Positions 43,923-52,406 of a stretch of DNA of 64,000 nt are shown piece after piece. The position numbers were made by a program, and so were the translations under genes. Position 1 is the stretch's first letter. Every line of letters begins with the position of its first letter. The stretch is from positions 10,647-74,646 of the forward strand of contig JANQHB010000039.1 in assembly GCA_028277225.1 (NCBI GenBank), read 5' to 3'. The notes under the pieces are model-generated. The model worked only from the letters and a program-made list of their open reading frames with translations, was not told the origin of the DNA and did not search any database. This DNA comes from Chlorobium sp. (GTDB taxonomy: Bacteria; Bacteroidota; Chlorobiia; Chlorobiales; Chlorobiaceae).

Positions 43923-44351
43923 TTACGATAAGAAATATCTCCTTGTTGCGCCCAGCGGAATTCCGAACAGCAGAAGGAGAACCGCATTGAGGAGCACATT
44001 CTGCCGGAACCCGGTGTAGAGGGAAAATGCGGAATCCATAACGAACCAGAGGATTAGCGGCATTGCGAGCATCATCCAGCCGCCGGATTCGCATCGCCGG
44101 AACGGCCCCTTGAGGATCAGAAGCATTGTCGCGCCCCATCCAAGCATGGTTGCCCCGAGAACGCCGTGGGCGAACATGATGTACTCATTTGCATCTGCCG
44201 GATATCTCGCCTGAAATTCTCCGGGAGAAGAGTAGAGCAGCAGGCTGAAAATATCTCTTGTCACTTCCGGCACAAGAACCATGCCCGCGCCGAACAGCAT
44301 GACGCCGAGTATGACAAGATACAGCCACCGAAACCAGAATGCAGGTATCAT
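43923..44351 (-). CDS. small hypothetical membrane protein
   Basis: A 142-residue protein with four hydrophobic helices (YLVILGVMLFGAGMVLV; MFAHGVLGATMLGWGATML; WMMLAMPLILWFVMDSAF; VLLNAVLLLLFGIPLGA). No family is recognised. It precedes nothing and follows the methyltransferase at 44381 on the same strand by 29 bp, so they may form one transcript. The composition (Gly, Met and Leu) and lack of charged residues inside helices support a real integral membrane protein. Confidence 0.65.
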   Translation of the reverse strand: MIPAFWFRWLYLVILGVMLFGAGMVLVPEVTRDIFSLLLYSSPGEFQARYPADANEYIMFAHGVLGATMLGWGATMLLILKGPFRRCESGGWMMLAMPLILWFVMDSAFSLYTGFRQNVLLNAVLLLLFGIPLGATRRYFLS

Positions 44352-44380
44352 GATGAGCGCTCCTTTAGCCGGTTACCGGG

Positions 44381-45184
44381 TTATCGTTTCACTGCAACGG
44401 CCTTGAAAAAGGTATAGCAAAACACACCGTCTTTTTCCGTCGTGCGATGCAGGCCTGCAATGCCCTCGTCGAAGGTTGTCGGGTCGATCAGTTCTGCATC
44501 GATGGATGATTGCCTTACACCTTCGATCATGGCCGTGAAGGTATTTTTTATAAAGCCTTCGACAAGTTCCGGACGGCTGGCGTCAATATATACCTGGCGA
44601 GGCGATACTGCGGTGGAACTGAACCCGGCCGCTTGCAGGAGAGGATAGAGCTCCCTGCCGATGTTTGCGTTGCCTCCCGCCCTTCTCTGCAGCTCGACCT
44701 GGCATTGAATCGCCTTGCGTGCGGATTCGTTGTCCGGATGAAAATATGCCGATCCGTGGTCGCCTTCGATAACCGTGATTGTGCCGCCTGTTTTGAGGAA
44801 AGACTCGAGGCTTCGGAGCGCCTTGACCGGTTGTGCAAGGTGCTCGAGGACAAAACAGACAAAGATGTGATCGAACGATCCGGGTTCGAACGGCAGATGA
44901 AAAATATCGCCCTGTTCGAACACTACATTGGTGTATCCGGCTTTCCGGATTTTTTCCCTCGCCTCGGCAATCGAGCCGGCTGAAATATCGACCGAGGTGA
45001 TAGCCGCACCCGGATTTTTTCCGGCCAGGGTCACGGTTTGCGCACCCACGCCGCAACCGGCTTCGAGGACCCGGCTTCCATCCGGATATACGGTGTCGGA
45101 GTGCAGGAGTTCGACCAGCGTCGAGGCCTGATCCTGCAGGCGGACCTGTTCCCGCTGATCGTAACCGTGAACGTATGTCATCAA
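44381..45184 (-). CDS. class I SAM-dependent methyltransferase
   Basis: A 267-residue cytoplasmic methyltransferase. AdoMet motif I is VLEAGCGVGAQTVTLA, motif II is ITSVDISAGS, motif III is FEQGDIFHLPFEPGSFD and motif IV (HIFVCFVLEHLAQPVKAL) follows. It resembles the ubiquinone/menaquinone-type or small-molecule methyltransferases, but the substrate is not visible. It lies upstream of a small membrane protein gene on the same strand. A second, unrelated class I methyltransferase follows at 45329, also on the minus strand. Confidence 0.85.
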   Translation of the reverse strand: MMTYVHGYDQREQVRLQDQASTLVELLHSDTVYPDGSRVLEAGCGVGAQTVTLAGKNPGAAITSVDISAGSIAEAREKIRKAGYTNVVFEQGDIFHLPFEPGSFDHIFVCFVLEHLAQPVKALRSLESFLKTGGTITVIEGDHGSAYFHPDNESARKAIQCQVELQRRAGGNANIGRELYPLLQAAGFSSTAVSPRQVYIDASRPELVEGFIKNTFTAMIEGVRQSSIDAELIDPTTFDEGIAGLHRTTEKDGVFCYTFFKAVAVKR

Positions 45185-45328
45185 TTCTTTTGTTTAGGGA
45201 CCAGAACCCGGTTATTGCAGGAAAAAATCAGTCCCCGCAAAACCCCTTTTTTGCGCTTCTTGCGATGTCACGATCATAGCTGATTTTATTCCGGCATGGA
45301 AGAATATCCGCCTGATAGAGTCTGATCC

Positions 45329-46009
45329 TCATGTTTTTCTGAAATCGAGCCGCACCAGTTCCTTGCCGTTATGCAGCATATGGTGCAGTTTCTTGATAAG
45401 GACAAAACCATCGCGCTTCAGCCGGCTTTCGAGCAACGACCGATCGATTTCCTGTATATAGCCGGACAGACATTCGATCGCATTTATCCCTGAACCGGAA
45501 ATGAGAGGCGCATTGTGCCTGACCTGAAACACTATCGACACGATGGTGCCTTTTCGCGAAACCGCTTTCAGTTGATCAGTGAACCTCTCGGTATCGATGA
45601 ACTCCAGCACCAGATTCGCGATGACGAGATCAACCTTGTCTTCGTTAAAATACTCACGATGTATATCGAGGCAGCGTATCCGGAGTGAACCAATTTTGTC
45701 CGCGTATCTGCGGTGGCAGGTTTTGAGAAAATCGTCGTTGATATCAATGCCGTAGACAATCCTTGTCGTTTCCTGGCTTACATGTTCGAGACCGTTCCCT
45801 GTACCGATGCCGATACAGAGCAGCTTTTCAGGCAGATACGTGTCATACTGATCCCGGAAGATCGTATTAAGAGCCTGCTCTTGAAGCACCGCCGGGTGCG
45901 ACATGTGGCGTTCATACTCTTCGGAAGCTATGCCGGGCCACGGGTTGTCAAGTCCCAAAAGGGACGTTTTCAAAGTGTGTGCCGAAGTGCCGTGCATTCT
46001 TTTAGACAA
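45329..46009 (-). CDS. class I SAM-dependent methyltransferase
   Basis: A 226-residue methyltransferase. The AdoMet site is LLCIGIGTGNGLEHV with the acidic motif IVYGIDINDDF, and the later motif is LVIANLVLEFID. The N-terminal ~50 residues are not typical and include NPWPGIASEEYERH. The gene lies 144 bp from the methyltransferase at 44381. Substrate is unknown. Confidence 0.8.
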   Translation of the reverse strand: MSKRMHGTSAHTLKTSLLGLDNPWPGIASEEYERHMSHPAVLQEQALNTIFRDQYDTYLPEKLLCIGIGTGNGLEHVSQETTRIVYGIDINDDFLKTCHRRYADKIGSLRIRCLDIHREYFNEDKVDLVIANLVLEFIDTERFTDQLKAVSRKGTIVSIVFQVRHNAPLISGSGINAIECLSGYIQEIDRSLLESRLKRDGFVLIKKLHHMLHNGKELVRLDFRKT

Positions 46010-46138
46010 ACAGATACGTCCTTATGGATTCAGCTTTTCAAAATATTTCTTCTCAATTTCGTCACCGCTCTCAAAAAAAACAAGAAAATACAGGTGCCCG
46101 GCTCATCAGCTATATACAGTGGTTTTTGAGACGCGGCG

Positions 46139-46200
46139 GTCCACCGCTGGAGAAGAAGGGTGGATCGTGAATGGTGAATCGTGAATCGTGATTGGTGGAC
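46139..46200. repeat. repeat block shared with 43438-43590
   Basis: CCGCTGGAGAAGAAGGG, then GTGAATGGTGAATCGTG and GTGATTGGTGG, in the same order and orientation as around the hydrolase 3' end. It lies between the methyltransferase and EEP genes and has no coding role there. Confidence 0.65.
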
Positions 46201-46211
46201 AAAAAATTAAC

Positions 46212-46238
46212 TGTAGGGGCAGGCCCCTGTGCCTGCCC
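46212..46238. repeat. GTAGGGGC hairpin repeat, copy 2
   Basis: GGGGCAGGC-type arms pair with GCCTGCCC around CCCTGT. It is the second copy of the hairpin at 43605. Confidence 0.65.
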
Positions 46239-46272
46239 GAAAGGTGCTTCAAGCTCAGCGGCACATGCAGGC

Positions 46273-47385
46273 TCAAAGAAAACGTTTAAGGTAAGCTTCA
46301 CTGCTGTCAGTCTGAAGCCTTACCCACATTGGATAATGATCGGAGAACTGGTATGTGCGCCATTTCTGATATGCCTCTTTCAGATCCTTCGTTGTTGTTG
46401 CTTTTTCTCCAGCCGTTGTTTTTGTTTTGACCCATTCTTTGTAGGTATCGAACTCGTTATCTGTAAAGACGGTTTCGAACAGTGGTACAACCCCGGCATT
46501 CTGTCTCAGGGGATCGTTTGAGCGTGCTTCGATGTATTCAATGACTTCCGGCTTTGTTTTGAACGCGATCTGATCGTAGTGCATTTTTGTCCTGGTTGTA
46601 GGATTCTCCTTTATCTTGTTTGGCACGACAAAGCCGTTATCCGTCAAAGCCTTCATGGTTTTGTGTTCAGGGCTGACAATGTTGAAGTCACCAAGCAGAA
46701 TTAACGCCCGATCTTCGCCGAGGGCCCTGTCGGCGCGGGTGCTCAGATAGTTCGCTATTGTAGCAATTTCCTCTACTCGTTGATCCAGCTTGGCTCCGGA
46801 AGTGCCTCCGTAATAGAGATGTACCGTACAGATGTCGAACTTAAGCCAGCCGGATTGAAAAGACGCGATGAATGGGGTTCGCTTGAACTGGTTTCCTGCG
46901 CTGATGGTTGATCCATCGACCTCGATCTCCGCACCGCTGATCAACATGTTGGGAGGCAGGACAATCTCGCCCGCGATGCTCTGGAACCAGACCTTACGTT
47001 TGTCATAAGCAAAGGTCATTCGTTCTCCATTCCCGCCCAGCTTCGGATCAGTTTCATCGGTTGCGATGAACTCCCAGTTGGGTCCGAGGATATCCATGAT
47101 ATGTTGCCATTCCTTCAACTGGTTTACTTCCTGGACGGCGACAAAATCGAAGCGTGAAATGACTTCGGCAAGATAAAACCACGATTCCGGCAATCGTTTT
47201 CCCCATCCCCAACGGTTGCGTTTTCCAAGGTCTCGAATATTGAAGGTTGCGAGAAGAAGGTTGTCTTCAGCATCCTTGTTCGGTACACAGCGATCAAGTT
47301 GCCGCCGGAGTTGAAGAAGGTTTTTGACAGCGCGCGTTCTTTCTTCATCGCTCTTTATCTTGCGCTTGAGGTGACTGTAGAACAT
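46273..47385 (-). CDS. endonuclease/exonuclease/phosphatase (EEP) family protein
   Basis: A 370-residue hydrolase of the EEP fold. Active-site motifs occur in order: TFNIRDLG (Asn), FVAVQEVNQL (Glu), LLGDFNIVS (Asp and Asn), and FSDHYPMW (Asp and His of the catalytic pair). Family members cut DNA, RNA or phospho-compounds; which one here is not clear. The start is set at the ATG at 47385, which has a good ribosome binding site (AAGGGCAAGCC before ATG on this strand); the frame extends upstream with no support. It is divergent from the WYL regulator and unrelated to CRISPR as far as can be seen. Confidence 0.82.
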   Translation of the reverse strand: MFYSHLKRKIKSDEERTRAVKNLLQLRRQLDRCVPNKDAEDNLLLATFNIRDLGKRNRWGWGKRLPESWFYLAEVISRFDFVAVQEVNQLKEWQHIMDILGPNWEFIATDETDPKLGGNGERMTFAYDKRKVWFQSIAGEIVLPPNMLISGAEIEVDGSTISAGNQFKRTPFIASFQSGWLKFDICTVHLYYGGTSGAKLDQRVEEIATIANYLSTRADRALGEDRALILLGDFNIVSPEHKTMKALTDNGFVVPNKIKENPTTRTKMHYDQIAFKTKPEVIEYIEARSNDPLRQNAGVVPLFETVFTDNEFDTYKEWVKTKTTAGEKATTTKDLKEAYQKWRTYQFSDHYPMWVRLQTDSSEAYLKRFL

Positions 47386-47720
47386 GGCTTGCCCTTTCGT
47401 TTTGTTATAGAAGCTGAAGTCAAACCGGCGATAAACTACCCTAGCCAAACACCTACTCATAATTACGCCATATCTGCCGAAAAAACAAGCATATTGCCTG
47501 CTTGACCACCTGCTGATTCCAGCCATCAGGTTAACTGGCTGTAAAGCATTGTTTGGCCCGATTGAGTGAAGAAGAGCGAAGTTGCCCAAGGTCAATGCTC
47601 TACTTTAACGGTGTTTTTTGCTGAATTTTTCCCGAAAAGCAGGACATGGAGCTACAATTGTCCTACGTCAAATATTATTTTGTAAAAAAGGCGTATACAA
47701 CTTTCGGGAGCTTGATAGAA
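47386..47720. other. divergent intergenic region between EEP and WYL genes
   Basis: A 335-bp gap that must contain the promoters for both genes. A few short inverted repeats (for example around AGCCATCAGG) are seen. No binding site can be assigned. Confidence 0.5.
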
Positions 47721-48692
47721 ATGAATAAGACGCGTCCGACACTTGTTCGCATGTACAGGCTCGATGAGCAGTTGCGGGAGAACTCTTATCCGAACTGCTC
47801 GACGCTGGGAAGAATTTTGGATGTCCATCCGAAAACCATACAGCGGGATATCGATTATCTTCGATGCAGGTTTGATGCCCCTATTGCTTATGACCAGCAG
47901 CGGAGGGGCTACTTCTACGAGGCAGAATGGAATTTTTTTCCTTCGGTGTTACTGGAACAGCAGGAAAGAGAGGCTTTACAGATAACCCGGAAAGTACTGC
48001 TCCAGTATCAGGGAACCCCATACTATGATGAGGTCAGTCGAGCACTTGACAAGGTGATGCAATATCTGCCTAAAACCCTGCCTGAAAAGGAGACGTACGG
48101 TATTTATTCGTTCGAGGAGCCGACTGGAACCTTTGAGTGTTCAGGGAATTTCAGGGCGCTTGAAAGCGCTATACGTCGCCAGAAGAAAGCGGTAATCGAG
48201 TATGCGGCGCATTCAACCGGAAATATGACGCAGCGAACAATACATCCCTACAGACTTCATTATTCGCATGGTTCGCAGACCTGGTATCTGGTAGCATATT
48301 GCGAGCTTCGTCAGGATGTAAGAACATTCGTTGTCGGCAGGATCAGGGAGATCAATGTTTTGGAGGAAGAATATGACATATCGCCGGATTTTTCGGTCGA
48401 TGAGTACCTGTCCAGAACATTCGATCATATTGTCGGCGAAACCGAGCAGGAGGTATCGATACATTTTTCTGCTTACCAAACGCCATGGATGAGGGAGCAT
48501 CGCTGGCATCCAAGCCAGACAACAGAAGAAAATGCTGATGGTACAGTCACCATTCGTTTCCGTGTAAGCGCTCTCGACGCTGTCAAACGATGGGTCATGC
48601 GCTACGGTAAGGAGGCTGAAGTGCTTGAACCACAGGAACTGCGGGATATGGTGAGGGATGAGGTTCGGGATATGGGGGCGGTGTATGGATAG
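47721..48692 (+). CDS. WYL-domain transcriptional regulator, likely controls the CRISPR operon
   Basis: A 323-residue regulator. The N-terminal helix-turn-helix is STLGRILDVHPKTIQRDIDYL and the C-terminal WYL domain includes HYSHGSQTWYLVAYC and RTFVVGRI. It ends 48 bp before cas6 on the same strand, so it is probably co-transcribed with, and controls, the cas genes. A WYL protein represses a type I-D CRISPR locus in Synechocystis, so a regulatory role has precedent. The start is the ATG at 47721, with GGGAG 10 bases upstream. The ligand is unknown. Confidence 0.85.
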   Translation: MNKTRPTLVRMYRLDEQLRENSYPNCSTLGRILDVHPKTIQRDIDYLRCRFDAPIAYDQQRRGYFYEAEWNFFPSVLLEQQEREALQITRKVLLQYQGTPYYDEVSRALDKVMQYLPKTLPEKETYGIYSFEEPTGTFECSGNFRALESAIRRQKKAVIEYAAHSTGNMTQRTIHPYRLHYSHGSQTWYLVAYCELRQDVRTFVVGRIREINVLEEEYDISPDFSVDEYLSRTFDHIVGETEQEVSIHFSAYQTPWMREHRWHPSQTTEENADGTVTIRFRVSALDAVKRWVMRYGKEAEVLEPQELRDMVRDEVRDMGAVYG

Positions 48693-48740
48693 TGTGATGT
48701 ATTGTTGTTTGGTGATATTGTAACAAACATAGATTAAAAA

Positions 48741-49544
48741 ATGAGGCTTAAATTGACGCTCCGGCAGCAAAGGCCGGTAGAACGAATCCCCCTTAATTAC
48801 AGCTACCACCTGGCAGCTACGATATACAGCACCCTTTCCCAGTCTTCGCATGAGTTTGCGACTATACTGCATGATCAGGGCTATGTTCAGGAAAATAAGC
48901 GGCAGAAATTCAAATATTTCACCTTTTCAAATCTTCAGATTCCGGTTCGAACAATTGAACGGGGAGAAATTGTTTCCCGCTCTCGTGCGATAACACTGTA
49001 CCTCTCATCGCCAAAAGAAGATTTTTTGCAGCATCTCATTCTCGGTCTTTTTGCCGAAGGGCCATTGCGGATTGATAATGCGGTGTTCAGCAAGGAGTGT
49101 ATCGAAAAGCTGCATGAACCGGAGTGGTCGGAAAGCATGACTTTTTCCATGCTTTCGCCTCTTGCAGTTTCAGCGTATCGTGATCCATCAACGGGCATGA
49201 ACACAAAGGAATATCTGCGTTATGACGATGAACGTTTGTCGGACGTTCTTTTGCACAACCTTCAGGCGAAGTATCGTGGTCTGTTCGGTTGTGAACCTCC
49301 TGAAAATGGCATTCCCTTTTCGGTTAGGTTTGAAAAAGAGTATCTGGAACGGGTGCGTGAGAAAGGCAGGAGCGTGGAAAAGCTGATCACCATCAAGGAC
49401 TCGAACGGCAGAGAGACCAGAGTTAAGGCAATACAATGTCCCTTTACGGTGACCGGTAATCCAGAATTGATAAAGGTTGGTTATGAATGCGGGTTTGGGG
49501 AGAACAATTCAATGGGGTTTGGGATGGTGAAGGTTAGTTGTTGA
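48741..49544 (+). CDS. cas6: CRISPR crRNA endoribonuclease Cas6
   Basis: A 267-residue RAMP-fold endonuclease that cuts pre-crRNA within each repeat. The C-terminal glycine-rich loop GYECGFGENNSMGFGMVKV is the family signature. An N-terminal His (YHLAATIYST) is a likely catalytic residue. It is the first cas gene after the WYL regulator. Its base composition is like that of the chromosome, unlike the AT-rich genes that follow. Since the array repeat ends ATTGAAAC on this strand, cleavage should leave an 8-nt handle on each crRNA. Confidence 0.9.
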   Translation: MRLKLTLRQQRPVERIPLNYSYHLAATIYSTLSQSSHEFATILHDQGYVQENKRQKFKYFTFSNLQIPVRTIERGEIVSRSRAITLYLSSPKEDFLQHLILGLFAEGPLRIDNAVFSKECIEKLHEPEWSESMTFSMLSPLAVSAYRDPSTGMNTKEYLRYDDERLSDVLLHNLQAKYRGLFGCEPPENGIPFSVRFEKEYLERVREKGRSVEKLITIKDSNGRETRVKAIQCPFTVTGNPELIKVGYECGFGENNSMGFGMVKVSC

Positions 49545-49630
49545 AAAAGCCAAAGGTAGCAATTCCAAACTGTGATTCCTATATCCAACATTCATAGCGA
49601 TTTTGATGACCACGGTAAAAAAATAGTTTT

Positions 49631-50227
49631 ATGTACTACATCGCCAGATATTCTGGTCCATTTGGTTTTATAAAACCGTGGACAGCAGTTAGAGATAGCG
49701 AGACGTTTAGTCAGCAATTTTTGACACCTTCAATAGTTGCCGGAATTGAACGAAAGCTTTTTCCTGAATTGCTTGAAAACGATGACGGTGAAATCAAAAA
49801 AATTGTCGGTCATCGCTTGAGTTATAAGCAAATATCGCAGCAACAAGAACAAATTCAACCTCGAGGTTGGAACGAGAAAGGCACAAGAAACAACAAATCT
49901 TTCGAACGACCTTATGCAATATTGATTCGGGGCGTCATGCTGGAGCCTGTTTTGTTTCTTGCTTTTCAAAGTTCGAATGATGCCAAGATAGCTGCAAAAC
50001 AACACATTTGTCTTTCGAGAAATGAAGATATTCTTTATCCGAGTGATGAAATATTAGAGGTAAGTAAAGAAGAATTTGATTCTGATGAAGATTTATTTTC
50101 TGGATTTGAGTTGATCTTTGAAAAGAATGAGCAATCATTTCTCGTAGGATATAACAGATATAGGCAAAATGAGAAAATGTTCGGGTATATAAAAATTGTT
50201 GGAACACCTGTAAAAAACAATTATTGA
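49631..50227 (+). CDS. cas5: CRISPR Cascade subunit Cas5
   Basis: A 198-residue protein, shorter than most Cas5. The first 40 residues (SGPFGFIKPWTAVR, then TPSIVAGIE) line up with the beta-strand start and TPS-A-x-GI motif of Cas5 RAMPs. It should bind the 5' handle of the crRNA. It stops one base before the cas3 start, so the two are tightly linked. Assigned on the N-terminal pattern and position in the locus; I do not recognise the subtype. AT-rich codon use sets it apart from cas6. Confidence 0.7.
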   Translation: MYYIARYSGPFGFIKPWTAVRDSETFSQQFLTPSIVAGIERKLFPELLENDDGEIKKIVGHRLSYKQISQQQEQIQPRGWNEKGTRNNKSFERPYAILIRGVMLEPVLFLAFQSSNDAKIAAKQHICLSRNEDILYPSDEILEVSKEEFDSDEDLFSGFELIFEKNEQSFLVGYNRYRQNEKMFGYIKIVGTPVKNNY

Positions 50228-50228
50228 T

Positions 50229-52400
50229 ATGCAGTGGGTTTGTTCTCACATAAAAGCCAAAGGATGCCCCAAAGAAACCACGTTACACGAGCACTTGCTT
50301 TTGGTCGGCAATGTTGCAGAAAAGATTGCGACCTATTCACACATGAATCCGCAAATCGCAAGGCTTGGCGCGATTCTGCATGATATTGGAAAGGCAAGCA
50401 CGGTTTTTCAGCAACGTTTGACAGCTAAGAAAAAACCGATTACCCCGTTTCGCCATGAAGTAGCTTCTTGTTTTTTTCTTGCTTTATTTGATAAAGAATT
50501 GCATCCCACATTAATTGAAATGATTATTGCACATCATAAATCTGTTGCAGAAGATGCCAAGAGAAAAGGTGTTCTTGATTTGAATGAAGATCGGGATGAC
50601 ACTTTTGAGCTTCATAGCAAAGAATGGGAATTATGGAAAAATGATGCACTTAAAATTCTTGATGCTTTTGGTATTACGATTCGTGATATCAGCATAGAAG
50701 AAGCCCAAGCGTCCTACGATGCGATGATTGTGTACTGTGAAGACGCCATTCTTGAGCGAGGTTATTCTGAATGGCGCGGCCTTTTAATGGCTGCTGACCA
50801 TTTTGCTTCCGCACTTTCCGATAAGACGGATGACTATCTTGAAAGGATTTTTAAACAGCCAAAGCTTGATTTCTATAATCGCAGACACGAGCTTTATCCG
50901 CTATCGCTAAAAAACGCGGCTTCTGAAAAAAAGCATACCATGGTTGTAGCCTCCACCGGCGCAGGAAAAACGGACTTTTTGTTCAGGAGATGTAAGGGGC
51001 GAGTATTCTATACCTTGCCGTTTCAAGCCTCCATCAATGCCATGTATAAGCGCGTGAAAAATGATCTTTCAACGGATAATCCTAACATGGATATTCGCTT
51101 GCTTCATGCGGCTTCAAAAATTGTTTTAGAGGGTAAGTCCAAAGAAGAAAAAATTATTCAAGGTCATGTTGGTGCTGCCGTAAAAGTTCTCACCCCTCAT
51201 CAAATTGCTGCTATTGCGTTTGGAACAAACGGTTATGAAGCCATGATCATGGACATCAAAGGCTGTGATGTCATTTTGGATGAAATTCACACCTACACGG
51301 AGGTAACGCGAGCAATTGTGCTGAAGATCATTCAGGTGCTTAAATATCTCGGCTGCAATATTCATATCGGGACGGCGACCATGCCTAAGCTGCTTTACAA
51401 CCGCATTATTGATCTGCTCGGGAAAGAAAATGTACTGGAAGTGCAGCTGGAGGAGAATGAGCAGGAACAATTCAATCGACACATCATTCATAAAATCGAC
51501 AGTTGGGAGATTGCTGCTGAGGTCATCGCACAATCGGTAAATGAGGAGAAAAAAGTTCTGGTTGTTTGTAATCGGGTTAAAGCGGCACAAGAAAAGTATA
51601 ACGGGCTTAAGAGACTATTCCCCGAAACACCGATTCTCCTGATTCACAGCAGATTTACCAAAGGAGACAGAGAGGAAAAGGAATGCCTGCTGCTTGGACT
51701 TGACGAAGACGGAAAGCCGAACGGCCATTTTAACACTTCTACTGAGGCATGCATTGTGGTTGCAACACAAGTCGTCGAGGTGAGCCTTGATATTAGTTTT
51801 GATATGATGGTTACAGAGGCCGCGCCGTTGGATGCCTTAATCCAGCGATTTGGCAGGGTAAATCGAAGACGAACGGAAGAGACTATCGGGATCTATAAAC
51901 CCGTTTGTGTTTTGCCGCCACCCGATAACAAAAAAGATGCGTTGCCCTATGATTTAGAAATCATAAATCGCAGTTATGACGTGCTGCCAAACGATGAAGT
52001 GTTGGAAGAAAAATCATTGCAAGGGAAAATAAATGGCGTATTTACCGAGATTGATTTTTTGACAATCGAAGAGCATTCCGTGTTCAAAGAGACGGGCAAA
52101 TGGAGCATTGATAAGCTTACGCATAATAGCAAAGCAATTCTTCTTGAGCTATTGGATATTGATAGTGTGAGCTGTATTCTTGAGACCGATAAAGAGGCTT
52201 ATGCGCTGGCAAACTATGAGGATCGTTATAAGATGGAGATTCATACAAGATATTATGTCGTTAGAGAACTTCAGCAATTCAAGGATGAATACAGCTCCTC
52301 TCCTTTTATTGTTCCGGATAAAGCATATAACAAAGATTTAGGTCTTATTGAAGATATGGTCAAGCCGAATAATTATAATGTTGAATATTCATTTTTATAA
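50229..52400 (+). CDS. cas3: CRISPR helicase-nuclease Cas3
   Basis: The 723-residue nuclease-helicase of type I systems that shreds target DNA. The HD nuclease is N-terminal (HDIGK at 51-55, a second His at ~76, and HH at 102-103). The superfamily 2 helicase follows: Walker A STGAGKT (242-248), the DEIH box (351-354), and motif VI QRFGRVNRR (539-547). One base separates it from cas5. Residues of both nuclease and helicase sites are intact, so it should be active. Confidence 0.94.
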   Translation: MQWVCSHIKAKGCPKETTLHEHLLLVGNVAEKIATYSHMNPQIARLGAILHDIGKASTVFQQRLTAKKKPITPFRHEVASCFFLALFDKELHPTLIEMIIAHHKSVAEDAKRKGVLDLNEDRDDTFELHSKEWELWKNDALKILDAFGITIRDISIEEAQASYDAMIVYCEDAILERGYSEWRGLLMAADHFASALSDKTDDYLERIFKQPKLDFYNRRHELYPLSLKNAASEKKHTMVVASTGAGKTDFLFRRCKGRVFYTLPFQASINAMYKRVKNDLSTDNPNMDIRLLHAASKIVLEGKSKEEKIIQGHVGAAVKVLTPHQIAAIAFGTNGYEAMIMDIKGCDVILDEIHTYTEVTRAIVLKIIQVLKYLGCNIHIGTATMPKLLYNRIIDLLGKENVLEVQLEENEQEQFNRHIIHKIDSWEIAAEVIAQSVNEEKKVLVVCNRVKAAQEKYNGLKRLFPETPILLIHSRFTKGDREEKECLLLGLDEDGKPNGHFNTSTEACIVVATQVVEVSLDISFDMMVTEAAPLDALIQRFGRVNRRRTEETIGIYKPVCVLPPPDNKKDALPYDLEIINRSYDVLPNDEVLEEKSLQGKINGVFTEIDFLTIEEHSVFKETGKWSIDKLTHNSKAILLELLDIDSVSCILETDKEAYALANYEDRYKMEIHTRYYVVRELQQFKDEYSSSPFIVPDKAYNKDLGLIEDMVKPNNYNVEYSFL

Positions 52401-52406
52401 AAAATT

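Noticed and set aside
43640..43990. Open frame in the gap after the hydrolase gene
   Set aside because: It runs into the antisense of a membrane protein and has no protein character or ribosome binding site.
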